Shown piece after piece: positions 40,801-52,700 of a stretch of 64,000 bases of DNA. The notes under the pieces are model-generated. The model was not told the origin of the DNA. It saw only the letters and a program-made list of their open reading frames with translations, and did no database searches. A program made the translations under genes and the position numbers. This DNA is from Carallia brachiata. Lineage: Eukaryota; Streptophyta; Magnoliopsida; Malpighiales; Rhizophoraceae. Where the stretch lies: assembly GCA_021464245.1 (NCBI GenBank), contig JADCRB010000037.1:946056-1010055 (forward strand), given 5' to 3'. Each line of letters begins with the position of its first letter. Position 1 is the first letter of the stretch.

Positions 40801-41845
40801 ACCACAATGAACAAATCGTACATTTTCTATTCTCTTTTTATGTAAATGTTTTCCAAAACCCTAATGTAGTTAAATTTTGGGGAATTTACGTCCAAACCAT
40901 ACCCATTTTCCATAGTTTTTAAAAGAACAAGCAGAAGACACATTAGTTTTAGAAGATACTACCGAACAGGAAAAAAAAACATCAAAAAAAAGGGAAAGGG
41001 AACCACCACATGGCCATACATATAGGCCATATTTCATCCAAATACTATCTTTTATGTTTTTTTAATTAAAAACTAAATCCCAAACATGTTTAATGTTACC
41101 CTAAACATACTTAATATTACCTTAAATTATGATTTTTTTAAAGAAAAATTCAAAAAAAAAATAAAAATGTTAAGGCAGTATGGATGCCTTTTGGTTGCAT
41201 TGTATGGACATAGACTTCTTCTGAAAAGGAAAATAAGGAGATGAAATTAGAGCATTATCATCATTCTGGGTGATCTAATCTTTATCAATATAACAGAAAA
41301 TCCAAAACCAAACACTTGGTAGGCAATGTATTAAGATCTAATTTTAGTAAATTGGGCTCAAGTTCGTAAAGAAGCTCGTCCTTACATACAAACAGACAAG
41401 AAAAGAACAAGAAATAAAATAAAACTTAAAAAAAAAAAAAACTTATAAAATAATCTGCAAGTCACCCAAACAGCCCAGCTTATCACTAAATCGCTTCCCA
41501 CGTTTGCCAGAATCCAAGCGATCGCACATCCATAAAATTCAAAAGTTCAAGATTCACCCCCATTTTCCCGCACTTTTCCTATCCGGAAAAATCCAACGTT
41601 CAAATTCCCGAGAATTGAAAAAGAAAACGAAAAAACAAAAAAGAAATCGTTTAAAAGAACTTACAACACTCAAGAAACTTACACTTGTCCACGGGAGAAA
41701 ACTGGCGGAGCTTTCGCTTCCGACGAGTCTTCTTGCCCTTAGGGTTTCTAAACTTTTTAAGACGCTCCTCCGACGTCTTCTCCACATGCTCGTCTTCTTT
41801 GCTGAACTCGAATATGCTGAACCGCTCCGGTCGCCGCCGAGTCAT
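28846..41845 (-). CDS. ULP2: ULP2-type SUMO protease (C48 peptidase), 18 exons, one frameshift
   Basis: Nuclear cysteine protease that removes SUMO. Exons: 41665-41845 (donor could be 41683), 38411-38497, 38184-38270, 37904-38088, 37429-37516, 37200-37249, 36587-36784, 36432-36507, 35555-35663, 35145-35216, 34362-34493, 33086-33286, 32940-32995, 32773-32862, 32075-32165, 31041-31160, 29421-29762 and 28846-29232. Restoring one base gives about 850 codons. The start MTRRRPERFSIFEFSKEDE is typical. The catalytic domain begins near YPRGDPDAVSISKRD; catalytic His is in LHWSLIVICHPGE, Asp in ILHMDSIRGSHRG, Gln/Cys in PQQENSFDCGLF. Exon 14 lacks one base near 32835, just before the catalytic Asp block. 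Intron 13 appears to be GC-AG (AGAG|GCAAGG). The long tail is Ser/Cys-rich and not recognised as a domain. Introns hold two TRIMs. The frameshift may be a sequence error. Confidence 0.9.
29966..30550 (-). mobile_element. TRIM family 2, copy 1 (585 bp), in a ULP2 intron
   Basis: LTRs at 30350-30550 (201 bp) and 29966-30158 (193 bp) flank a 191-bp interior. The primer-binding site TGGTATTAGAGC directly follows the first LTR (30338-30349, minus). The 5-bp target duplication CAAAT is perfect (29961-29965 and 30551-30555). There is no coding capacity. It inserted into one unit of a local repeat containing agtcttactctactaacaaa (29931 and 30597). Same family and same orientation relative to its LTR text as the copy at 39264, but on the opposite strand. 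Confidence 0.92.
37506..37805. repeat. Tandem duplication, 150-bp unit, spanning a ULP2 splice acceptor
   Basis: The block starting tttgctcattctgcaaca at about 37507 recurs at about 37657, followed by near-identical ttaaat, aactttcactgtacat and ggaatgcttcctaaggtc. The unit contains the acceptor and first bases of exon 5 (37516), so a second copy of the acceptor exists at about 37666. The copies differ at several positions. Confidence 0.85.
38184..38497 (-). repeat. Tandem exon duplication in ULP2 (exons 2 and 3)
   Basis: Exons 2 (38411-38497) and 3 (38184-38270) are both 87 bp with the same phase. They encode related acidic segments: TLEKESESDPINVDDDPIDV and TLEKGSRNHPVDVDDEPIDV. Flanking intron sequence is also related (catgggaaaat, tctctagaaa), so a unit of about 227 bp was duplicated. 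Confidence 0.88.
39264..39975 (+). mobile_element. TRIM family 2, copy 2 (712 bp), in ULP2 intron 1, with internal duplication
   Basis: LTRs at 39264-39464 (201 bp) and about 39773-39975 (203 bp). The primer-binding site TGATATCAGAAC directly follows the first LTR, and a purine tract GCGAGGGGGG precedes the second. The target duplication CTTGT is perfect (39259-39263 and 39976-39980). The interior is enlarged by a perfect 156-bp tandem duplication (39430-39585 and 39586-39741) that also copies the LTR end and primer-binding site. There is no coding capacity. Confidence 0.92.
40000..41664. other. Distal part of ULP2 intron 1
   Basis: The sequence is AT-rich and intronic, with no recognisable exon. 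A duplicated pattern (ttttctgttctctttttcag, ttttctattctctttttatg) occurs near 40735 and 40822. The antisense ORF at 41504-42043 overlaps exon 1 and is a shadow. Confidence 0.45.
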
Positions 41846-42301
41846 AAGCTGACGCTCGCAAACTCACTCTCACTCTCACTGGTTCTTCTTTGGTCAAGAG
41901 GATTCCACAGAAAGCTTTACGCCAATTGTGATTGCAAAACAGGTGGGTGTGGCGACTGTCGATGCCTCTTTAAATATTGTCATTACATAGGCGGTCAATT
42001 ATTAAGTCGTTGGGCCCACGAGGCACTAATGTCGGTTTCTTAATTTAAATTTTTTCTTTGTTTGTTACTCTCACTAACGGTAACGTTGATTTTCTTTTCA
42101 TTACTTTTTGATCGTCATATCTACTATTATTTTATATTAATTTCGCAATTAATTGTTAATTTTTTTTGTCAAAAAATTGTTATTTTTTTTTGGGCACCTT
42201 GTAGCAGGCAGGGTGGCAATACAGTAACAATGCCAAAATGGGATCCTCGTGTACAAAATGGGATCCTCTTGCCGAATTTTCCGCAGCCAAAGCAAGCTTA
42301 A
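41846..42301. promoter_or_regulatory. Presumed ULP2 5' UTR and promoter region
   Basis: It lies upstream of the minus-strand ATG at 41845. The first 100 bp contain GAGAGTGAGA-type purine repeats on the minus strand, common in plant leaders. I cannot place a TATA box. 42225-42275 has a short duplicated aaaatgggatcctc. Confidence 0.35.
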
Positions 42302-43039
42302 GGGAGTATTTAGATAAATTTTTAAAATAGTATATTTACGTTTTATTTTTTAAAAATAAAAGAATAGGTGTTTAGTAAATTTTTTGATATTATTATTTGA
42401 TTGTACTTATTTCTTTATTTGACTTTCTAACAGCAGCTGATTGAAAAATAATTTCAGACTACTTTTTATTATTTTTTGAATTATTTTTCACTTATTAATA
42501 TTAATAATAATTTATATAAACTAAATTACTCAAAAAGAATATTTATATAATTTCACTATTATTTTTTATACTTCTCACATGAATTAGATATATTAATTTA
42601 TTTTATTAGTATTTATATAATTTCAATAATTTTTTTTTCAGTTATTCTTAAATAATATTTTTTTCATTTCATTTTTTTTAATACTAACACTTATAAAAAA
42701 ATCTTAAACATAATGATTTTTATTATTTAGTAAAAATTAAGTTTTTAAAAAAGTTAAAAATAAATAAAACAATTATCAATATTGTTTTAAAATATTATTC
42801 TAAAAATATAAAAGTATAAATATAAAAATAAAATTTTTAATATGATATGTCTATATAAATTAGATATTTAAATTAGATATTTTATTATTCATCAGTAACA
42901 GTAAATAAAATTAACCAAACGCTTCCTGAATTTTATCAGCAATCAGTAACAGCAAATAAGAATCAGCAATCAAATCAGTAGCAGTAATTAACAACAACAA
43001 TCAGTAACAAAACATTTAACAGGTAATTCAAACAGAATC
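42302..43039 (-). mobile_element. Non-autonomous DNA transposon, family T, copy 2 (738 bp)
   Basis: It is homologous, inverted, to 19449-20197: shared blocks include the TTACTGATTGCTG repeats, the GATTGCTGATAAAATT block and TTTGGTTAATTTTAT. Flanks TAA (42299-42301) and TAA (43040-43042) give a 3-bp target duplication. The ends are GGGAGTATTTAGAT and, inverted, GATTCTGTTTGAATT, so the terminal repeats are more worn than in copy 1. Non-coding. Confidence 0.75.
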
Positions 43040-43169
43040 TAAATTACTTTAAATAGTGACTACAGTGAGCGAATTTTATAAAGTTTTAATTTTTTTTAAC
43101 TTTATTTTTTCAAATGTAACAAAAAATACAGTAACAACCCACGAGAGAGCACCATAGTGGGAATAATAG

Positions 43170-43653
43170 GATATAAAGTATTTTTTTTTACATATAGTTT
43201 TAATTATTTGTGAGATCAAATACAAGTTTTTTTTAACACAAAAAAAAAATTGTAGTCGCAGATATGTCGTTCATTACATCTGTGAATTAAGTTTAGAGTA
43301 ACTTTTGTTTGAAAAGTTCACTCAATTATTTTCATATGAACTATCACCGAGGTATTGATTGATTCGAAAGAATTTCCTTCACATCTGTGAGTTAAATTCA
43401 TCGCATCTGTGAGTCAGGTTCAGAGTAACTTTTGTTTGAAAAGTTCACTCAACTACATTCATAGGCACTAACTGAGACACTGATAGATTCGAGAGAATCT
43501 CCTCAACAACCAACTACGTTCATAGGGATTATCACCGAGGCACTAATGGGTGCGAAATAATCTCCTCCACAACCAACTACAGTATTACGAATATAGAATT
43601 TAACGGAACACTTAAAGTATTAATTCTAAGAAATTGGAGTTACTACTTCTGAG
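43170..43653. repeat. Local direct repeats, about 127-bp period, of a probable older element
   Basis: agagtaacttttgtttgaaa followed by agttcactcaa occurs at about 43294 and 43421, with related following text (tatcaccgagg, actgagacac). The same style of sequence continues at 44307-44400 on the far side of the hAT insertion (gagttatcactaagacacta), so an older repetitive element was split by it. Confidence 0.6.
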
Positions 43654-44306
43654 CAAGGTTTTCAGAACCGAATCGGTCATTGAACCGGAAAACTGAGAGG
43701 TTCAAGGTTCAACCGGTTCGACCGGTAAAACCGCGGTTAAACCGGTAAAACCGGTATTTAATATTAAATATATAAAAATTAAATTTTTATATAGCTTATA
43801 TAATTATATAAAATGTTATATTATATAAGAATGATAATAAATATTTAAAATAAAGTGTATTTAAGAATTATACTAAATTTACATACATTAAAGATATTAC
43901 AATTAGTATATTTAACAAAATATAATTTATAAAAATTAATTTAAAAAATAATATTTATAAATAGTGATTAAATATTAATTTTAAATTTTAAGATTAAATT
44001 GAAATTTTAATCAATTGAGGACTAAATTAGAATTTTTAGTTAAATAAGTTTTAATTATAATTTAGATAAAGTTTTGGGTTAAATTATAATTTAAAATTTT
44101 TTAATTTAAATTGAACCGGTTCACCCGGTTCAACCGGTCCCGGTTTTCCCGGTTTTCCCGGTTCTTGACCGGTTTTTCCGGTTCTTGACCGGTTTTTTCC
44201 GGTTTGGTCCGAATTTCATTTTTAAACTTGAACCGGACCGGACTTAGGACCGGTTCCCGGTTTTTCCGGTTGAACCGGCCGGTCCGGTCCGGTTTTCAAA
44301 TCCATG
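43654..44306 (+). mobile_element. hAT-type MITE of the ACCGGTT family, copy A (653 bp)
   Basis: It begins CAAGGTTTTCAGAACCG and ends CAAATCCATG. A perfect 8-bp target duplication CTTCTGAG lies at 43646-43653 and 44307-44314, typical of hAT. Long terminal regions are packed with aaccggt/accggtt motifs and the AT-rich core is non-coding. It is nearly identical, in reverse, to 44583-45238. Confidence 0.9.
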
Positions 44307-44582
44307 CTTCTGAGAGAACTCGAGCCTAAGTAGTAAAATGAGCAAACCTCCGAGTTATCACTAAGACACTAACCTCAGCGATCCAAATAAAAGTTAATTG
44401 TTCTATCGTTTTTGTTACTACGATATTATTTTCTAAAAATTATTGTCAAGTTTTTTTCGGTGTTTTGTCCATTCACTTTTCTTTTTTTCGTTCTTAAAAA
44501 GGATAAACAGACCCTTGCGCGAGGTAAAGCCGACAGCCAACGGGCCGACCAATCAATTGGATTGGAGCCCACGACGCCTGAG

Positions 44583-45238
44583 CATGGATTTGAAAACCGG
44601 ACCGGACCGGCCGGTTTAACCGAAAAAATCGGGAACCGGTCCTAAGTCCGGTCCGGTTCAAGTTTAAAAATGAAATTCGGACCGAACCGGAAAAAACCGG
44701 TCAAAAACCGGAAAAACCGGAAAAACCGGTCAAGAACCGGAAAAACCGGGAAAACCGGGACCGGTTGAACCGGGTGAACCGGTTCAATTTAAATTAAAAA
44801 ATTTTAAATTATAATTTAACCCAAAACTTTATCTAAATTATAATTAAAACTCTAATTTTAACTAAAAATTCTAATTTAGTCCTCAATGATTAAAATTTTC
44901 AATTTAATCTTTAAAATTTAAAAATTAATATTTAATCACTATTTATAAATATTTTTTAAATTAATTTTTATAAATTATATTTTGTTAAATATACTAATTG
45001 TAATATCTTAATGTATGTAAATATTAGTATAATTCTTAAAATACACTTTATTTTAAATATTTATTATCATTCTTATATAATATAACATTTTATATAATTA
45101 TATAAGCTATATAAAAATTTAATTTTTATATATTTAATATTAAATACCGGTTTTACCGGTTTTACCACGGTTTTACCGGTTGAACCTTGAACCTCTCAGT
45201 TTTTCGGTTCAATGACCGGTTCGGTTCTGAAAACCTTG
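44583..45238 (-). mobile_element. hAT-type MITE of the ACCGGTT family, copy B (656 bp)
   Basis: It begins CATGGATTTGAAAACCGG and ends CTGAAAACCTTG, the inverse of copy A. A perfect 8-bp target duplication CGCCTGAG lies at 44575-44582 and 45239-45246. High similarity to copy A along the full length implies recent activity of the family. The spacer to copy A is 276 bp. Confidence 0.9.
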
Positions 45239-45956
45239 CGCCTGAGTGTTGGGTTTTTTTTTTTTTTTCTCATGTTTTTTCTCCTATACAGGTAACGGTA
45301 ACAATTATACTTCAAAATTTTTTGCCACTTTTTTATCATCATTTTCCAATATTCTTTCTCTTTTTTCAAAGCACAAATCTTGCGGCAGATATTGCAGTAA
45401 ATGGTCTTCGGTTATTTGAAAAACTTACTTAGCCCCCATCATAATTCCTGCTCGCCGAAATAAAATGAGCTCTGAGTATAAATGCAAAAGGATTTAATCA
45501 TGTAGTAATACATATTAAAAAGACGCAATAAACGTATAGTTTATTCAACAGTCCATTTAATTTTTTTTTAGAATTAAAAGGTATTTTAATAAATTATATC
45601 ATACTGTATTACTCTTACTGCATTATTATTAATTTTTTTAAAAAAAACATGTACGTGTGTATGCCCACATATATTGTATGCACACGGAACGAGGTCTTAT
45701 GACTTCTCATAACATAACATGATTGTATTTAGATCAGGTTTGAATAGAAATAGCTACAAAATTTTCCTACGCTGAATTTTTTATCAAATTTCAATTAAGA
45801 TGTGAAAATTTCTTAGTTTTCATCTAATAAATAGTCATTGATCTTTGCCAAACAATTATTATAAAGATTTGTTGGCAACGTGGCATAATTTCTTGGATTC
45901 GACTTATGTAAGTGTATGATTACAGATGTAGTGATATTTAGACAAGTTTTCAGCAA
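45239..45956. other. Spacer
   Basis: AT-rich and non-coding. The short ORFs at 45187-45432 and 45813-46112 are composed of transposon ends or low-complexity text. Confidence 0.5.
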
Positions 45957-46190
45957 GGGAAAATGTTTATGGCCAAACAAATTTTTCTTACTGTCTCCAC
46001 ACGTAATTTTTTTTGTGCAATCATAAGGGTATTTTGTGCAACCACAACAATAAAAAGTGATACAAAAAATATTATTATTTTTTTGTTGCACATTTTCTGC
46101 TCTTAGTTGCACAAAAAATACTTCTGGTTACACAAAAAAAATTCGTATAGACACAGTATAAAAAATTTGTTTGGCCATGTAATGGAGCCC
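45957..46190 (+). mobile_element. Mutator-type MITE, copy 3 (234 bp)
   Basis: It begins GGGAAAATGTTTATGGCCAA and its right end, inverted, is GGGCTCCATTACATGGCCAA. The terminal repeats share ATGGCCAAACAAATTTTT. The 9-bp target duplication TTTCAGCAA is perfect (45948-45956 and 46191-46199), making this the freshest of the three copies in the window. The interior has repeated TTGTGCAA/TTGCACA motifs and no ORF. Confidence 0.9.
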
Positions 46191-46250
46191 TTTCAGCAAA
46201 ACCAATGTTATAGCACTGTCATGATGGGTTATGTGCCAAACCGGCTGAAC

Positions 46251-46307
46251 TAGTACATATATCTTGCTTTGATCAAAAAAAAAAAAAAAATAGTACATAT
46301 ATCTTGC
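46251..46307 (+). mobile_element. Micro-retroposon: poly(A) insert with 17-bp target duplication
   Basis: TAGTACATATATCTTGC occurs at 46251-46267 and again at 46291-46307, perfectly. Between them is tttgatc followed by 16 A. This is the signature of target-primed reverse transcription with extreme 5' truncation. Confidence 0.8.
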
Positions 46308-46511
46308 ACTAAGGAGGAATCAGGAGTTCGACTTATTCCTCTCCTTCCTTTTGTATGGACATTGTTCCCTTAGTAGACTAACTGAAAAAAAAAAAAAAAA
46401 GGTCCCTGATGGGTCATTTCATGTTTGTGCCATGGTTAATCAGGACCAAGCTCCCAGGGCAAAGTTTGCACGTGAATAAAGATATGGTATATGTTCATCA
46501 TTGGCACCGGT

Positions 46512-46560
46512 AAATTTAAAGAATTGTTATGTCAAAAAAAAAAAAAATTTTAAAGAATTG
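46512..46560 (+). mobile_element. Micro-retroposon: poly(A) insert with a 12-bp or longer target duplication
   Basis: tttaaagaattg occurs at 46515-46526 and 46549-46560. Between the copies is ttatgtc followed by about 14 A and a T-rich joint. The architecture matches the element 240 bp to the left. Confidence 0.7.
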
Positions 46561-46750
46561 AGATAGCCAATAAGAAAACTTAAAAAAAAAAAATCTTCAG
46601 TCTGCAACAGCGCTTACAGATTCTAGATTCCTGTGATGGAGAATTAACCGATTCCGGCGATGGAATGGATATGCAAAAGTTTTTTTTTGTCAACAAAAGG
46701 GAATCGGAAATGGTTTGTGCTGTTCTTCTAATGAAGATGGAGAAGGTCAA

Positions 46751-49700
46751 TCATTCAGCAGCAGCACTTGCAGCACTCAGGTCCACAGAAAGATCAAGAC
46801 CCTGAAGCACACAACCAAGATGAACCCCAGTCAGTCATGCAACTGCAAAGAACCCCACTGTTTTGGGTTCCGAATTTGCAAACAAAAGACACCCTTTTAA
46901 GCATTTCTTTTAATGTTTGTTCTTGAAGGAGGCAGAAAACAACTTCATGTGGCTTCCCCTAAGATACTAACTGTCCATTTGTTTTTCTGTTGCCTATAAA
47001 TTGAAAGAACCAACAGCATCAAGTGAGTCTAATGAAGCATGCAATGCATATTGCTGGTCATCAGAAAGTACCTTTCCAGTGATTTTTCTGTACATTTCGA
47101 TCACATCATCTACTGTGGTCTCAAAGTGTGTTGTCCCATCATAGCTCTGCAAACAATGTCAACATTCCAATGCTTAGTCTGAGATCTCCATGAAAGAATT
47201 GAAGCAAGACCACTGGAGCATTCAACAAGTTCTATAAGATTCTGATCTCATACATGTCTGACCAATGATGGGTAGATAAGCACCCACAACTATCCATACA
47301 CATTCGACGAGAAAGTAACTAACTTGAAGAACAAATGCCACTAACTGGTTAACTTTTCACTGAGGAAAGCAAGAAAGTGAGCTATTGATTTATGCACATC
47401 AGCTTACCTTAGATATGAAGCAATGGTCAGCTTCAGGATTGTTCGTAGGTACAAATCTATCATAAGTATCATAAAATATCTCATCCACGGGACCAAGCAG
47501 ATCGATTCCTGGCTTCAATTCTGCTTTAGGATTGTCACTCTCGGCTTCAGTTGAAACAAAAGCAATGTATTTTCCCTTTGGAGCAACATCATGTGCATAA
47601 GAACAACAAAAAGGTACCTGAAGCAATGTGGAAAGTGAAGAAACATATCTTAGAAGCTACCTGGGTTCGTTCAAACATTTCTTTCTTTTCATATTTGCTG
47701 AAGTTTTTATGCAGAAGAACATGTGAAATACAGTTTGTGTGACATACATGTCTGATTTGCGACCAAGTTGCTTTTGTGGCAGGATAACCTGGGCCGAGTG
47801 AGAGTCACTGGTATCAGGAATAGGATGGCTCATTAGACATATAGCACGAGCAACTTTTCCAACCTTCTTAACCTGTCATATTCGAAGGCCGTAGACATAG
47901 AAGGATTTATCTTGGCACTCCCACCAATGGAGAATCACAGGATTTTGCTCAACCATTCGCAAGATTGTTGGAAGTTACCTTGTCTGGCAGATATGAAGGA
48001 TCACAAACAACTTTCTTGCATTTTGCAGTTTCTCCCTCAGATGTCACACCAATGGCTTTCCCATTTGCATCAAACTCTACCTGTCAAAAAAAAAAAAAAA
48101 CGAATATGGTCTGAGATTTGTGTGGAAATAAAAACTAACATAAATCAGGATCCAAAAGTTTTGTGTTGAGTCTCAAGCTTGAAACCAGGTATTGAGATAT
48201 TCATAAGCCTTACAATGGAAGGGAAAAAGAGTGCACGAAAAGAAATGCCACGGCAGATCTACCTTGCAGCCTGGCTTGTTGAGCATGTAAGTTCCACCAT
48301 ATACTGCACTTAAACGGGCAAATGCCTGCCAAGAGACTAGAAGCTATAAAAGCAACTTATGTTCCTCGCCTAAAGCTACAGAAATTACAGGCTCAAGCAA
48401 ACCTGAGGCAATTCTCCAAGTCCATACAGTGGATAGATATAGGGTGATCCCCCTTGAAAGCGTGCTAAAGACTCTGCATAGAGCTTTGGAAACAAACAGG
48501 AAAAAAGACACAGAACTTTTGCCGTCAATGAACATTAGAGATTATAATTTCAGATCAGAAATTTAATTATCGGGAAACTCAAATGCATTAGAGTTTTGTA
48601 GATGCACCTTCATTCTCTTTACAAAGTCCAGTGCTGGTTGATCCAAGTAACTATCATCAAGGTGAAGTGCCAAAGCATGACCAATAAAGTCAATTGTATC
48701 ATCCTCGAGTCCATATTTTCTGGAATACACAAATATCGGCTAACATCAGTTCAAACTCAGTTCATTCACGAGCAATAATAAATCTATGCACACCATGCAC
48801 ATATGGATGGAACTATATGGATGAGACTCTTACAAGATAAGTTCTCTTGCTGTAACTTTGTTCAAATCAAGGCCCTCATGAGACTTTGGATCATTGTCTT
48901 CATAATCTTGGACATAAATGAAGAACTTTCGAGCGCGGCGCTTTTCGAACAGTCCCATCAATGTTGATTTCAGTGCTTCAACATCAGTTGCTGGGACTTT
49001 GTAGATCTGAAAATCATGGTTTAGCACCAGTCTCGCTTTTGAGCAAAAAAAATAAGTCACTTGGAAACCACCTCAAAGAAAATAGAAAACCTAAATTGGT
49101 GTAAATGCGCCATACCTTTCTTTTATTGTACACAAAACTACCATCAACAGCCTTAAAATTGAGATACTTGGTAACATCGTGTGGATGAGAATACGGACCA
49201 AATTACCATTGGCAATAATAAACTGCCACAGAAATTAGAATAAGAAATAAGAGAACAGAAGGAGGACATGTATATAATATTAAGGGCCAATTTATTTCCA
49301 AGCTAGCATTCACTAACTACACTACAAACAATGGACAATCATACCATTTCATGAAAGGAAAAGGCTTTCATTTACGCATATTTGAGTTTATGCAAGGAAT
49401 TCATACCAATTACAGATTCAGCTATAATGTTGTAAATATAGTAAATAATTATACTATTGTCTATATATGGTAGGTAATTATTATAACTTGATTATAGGGA
49501 TTGATTGGTTATAGGATTCTGATTTTAGAATCATCCTTATTGATGTATATATAGACTCCTTGTACTATTTCTGAAATCAAGTTGAATAAAATTAATTTCT
49601 TACATGGTATCAGAGCAACCCTAAGTCTTTTGTTGGTTTCCCCAGAGAGAAACCCTAATTGTTGTGAGAGTTTCACGAGAGAGAAACCTTTGTGAGTTTC

Positions 49701-52700
49701 ATAAGAGAGAAACCCTAACAGTCGAAAAAAAATCGCTACAGTGCCGTTGAACAGTGCTAAGCTACAGAGCTGTGAACAATGCCGAGCTACAGTATTCTGT
49801 TATTTCTTTTTTCCTTCCTCTCTCATTTATAGAGTGGTTTATTTTTTTTGGTTGTGGGTGTTGTTTTGAGAATGGCTGAGAGCTCAAACATGAAGTCTAT
49901 AATTTCTGATGTTGTTCCTGTGACAACAAAGATCACAGAATACAGACTTAATGGAAAAAATTATTTGGATTGGAGCAAAACAGTACGAGTTTATCTCCGT
50001 AGTGTTGATAAGGATGACCATCTTACTGATGATCCACCATCGAATTCCGAGAAGAGAAAGATTTGGTTGAGGGAAGATACCAGAATATTTTTGCAGATTT
50101 GTAATTCCATTGATGTTGAGGTAATTGGTTTGGTTAATCATTGTGAGTTGGTTAAAGAACTTATGGATTATTTGGCCTTTTTATATTCTGGGAAAGGTAA
50201 CTTATCTCACATATATGATGTTTGTAAAGAATTTTATCGCCCAGAGAAGAGAGAAAAGTCTCTTACGGAATATTTTATGGATTTCAAACGGGTGTATGAG
50301 GAGTTGAATGTTCTCATTCATTTTAGTTCTGATGTGAAAACTCAACAGTCTCAATGTGAGCAGATGGCTATTATGAGTTTTCTTGCAGGATTACCATCTG
50401 AATTTGATGCTGCTCGAACACAGATCCTCTCTAGTTCGTAGATTACCTCTCTTCATGACATTTTTGCTAGATTGAAACGAGTTGAGGGGTTTCAGCCTCT
50501 TCCTCAGCCTACTGGTAGTGCCCTAGTGAGTCGAGGTTTTGGGACTGAGGCTGGTCGTGGCAATCGAGGTGGTAGAGGTGGTCGAGATGGTGCAGGTCGT
50601 GGTTCTAGTTGGAATGGTGGTCGTGGTTTTGGGTGGAATAGTGGTCGCGGACAAGACGACCAAAACAGACCAACTTGCTGTTGTGGTGATTTGGTCATAC
50701 CAGGCGTCATTGTTGGAAGCTTTATGGGAAACCTCAGTCTCCCATTGCTAATATGGTGATTCAAATAATAATCCAGTTATTACTGCGTCATCTAGTTCTA
50801 CTGATAAGTCTGTTTTAATTCATGCTGATGAGTTTGCTCATTTTTCTGAGTACCAAGCCTTGCAAAAGTCTTTTGCTCCCAGTGCAGCTACCAGTGATCA
50901 GTCAAGTAAATCAACTACATGTCTTATGTCATCCTCTCACAAATGGGTCATTGATTCAGGTGCCACAGATCATATGACAGGTACTACAAGTGTTCTTTCA
51001 TCTTTTAAGTCTCACACAAATCTTCCAAGTGTCACTTTAGCTGATGGTTCAACTACTTCTATTGTGGGTCTTGGAACTGTTGTTCCTACATCTTCTCTTT
51101 CTTTGACATCTATATTATGTTTACCCAATTTTTCGTTCAACTTGCTTTCTGTTAGCAAAATCACTCAAGCTCTGAATTGTTGTGTTTCATTCTTCCTTAA
51201 TTATTGTGTCTTTCAGGATCTTACGACGGGGAAGATTATTGGTAGAGGACGTGAGTCAGGAGGCTTGTATGTGCTTGAAACTACTTCTCCACCAGTCTCA
51301 AAGTACACTGCTTGTGCAAGTGTTCTGACACCACTTCAGATTCATTGTCATTTGGGGCACCCATCTTTATCTACGTTAAAGAAATTGTTTCCTCATTTTC
51401 AGCATTTGTCTACTTTAGATTGTGAGTCATGTCAGTTCACCAAACATCATCGTGTGTCTTATTTTCCTAGAGTCAATAAACGTGCTGCGTCTCCTTTTGA
51501 GTTAGTCCATTCTGATGTTTGGGGTCCATGTTCCATTGTTTCTAAACCTGGTTTTCGATATTTTGTGACATTTGTTGATGATTATTCTCGTGTTACTTAG
51601 TTATATTTAATGAAAAATCGTTCGAGTTATTTTCCATATTTTGTGCCTTTTGTGCTGAAATTAAGACACAGTTTAACACATCTGTTCATGTTTTGCGGAG
51701 TGACAATGCCAAAGAATACTTTTCTGAGCCTTTCAATTCTTATATGTCACAAAATGGAATACTTCATCAATCTTCTTGTGTAGATACCCCACCTCAAAAT
51801 GGTGTTGCAGAAAGAAAAAATAGACATTTGTTAGAAACTGCTAGAGCACTTCTTTTTCATATGAATGTCCCTAAACAATTCTGGGTTGATGCTGTCTCCA
51901 CAGCTTGTTTCTTAATTAATCGTATGCCTTCGTCAGTTCTTAATGGTGATGTCCCTTATTCTGTTTTGTTTCCCTCTCATTCATTGTTCCCACTTAAGCC
52001 ACACATTTTTGGCTCTACATGTTTTGTTCGTGATGTGCATCCTCATGTGTCTAAGTTAGATCGCAAGTCTCTCAAATGTGTCTTTTTAGCGTATTCTCAT
52101 ATTCAAAAAGGATATCGATGTTACTCTCCGGATTTGGGTCAGTATTTAGTTTCTGCTGATGTCACATTTTTTGAGAACACATCATTTTTTTATGAGTCTT
52201 CTATCTATAACAGTGAGGGGGCGGACGATGACCTTCTAGGGTACACTATCACCACTACTATTACCCTTAGTAAGCCTGCAAAACCCCCTATTACTCAGGT
52301 TTATACTCGTCGTACTCCAACTACTGACTCAAGTCCTTTACCAGCTCCCATCTACAGATCCTAGTCTTGACCTTCCTATTGCTCTTCGAAAAGGTACACG
52401 CACATGTACTCATCCTCTATCCTCTTGTGTCTCTTATGGTCATTTATCATCTTCCTTGCGTTGCTTTATTGCTTCTGTAGACTCTATTTCTATTCCTAAG
52501 ACAGTTGTTGAGGCTTTGTCTTATCCTGGTTGGCGAGCTACTATGGAGGAAGAGATAATGGCGTTAGATCACAATGTACTTGGGAACTTACACATTTACC
52601 AGCAGGGAAACAACTATTGGTTGTAAATGGGTGTATGTAGTGAAAGCTAATCCGGATGGCTCTGTAGATCGTCTCAAAGCTAGACTTGTTGCAAAAGGAT

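Noticed and set aside
41504..42043. 179-aa plus-strand ORF
   Set aside because: It is antisense to ULP2 exon 1 and its leader. The minus-strand MTRRRPERFSIFEFSKEDE start explains the region.
50472..50764. Overlapping Gly-rich and Pro-rich ORFs on both strands
   Set aside because: They are alternative frames of the Gly/Arg-rich part of the Copia gag region.
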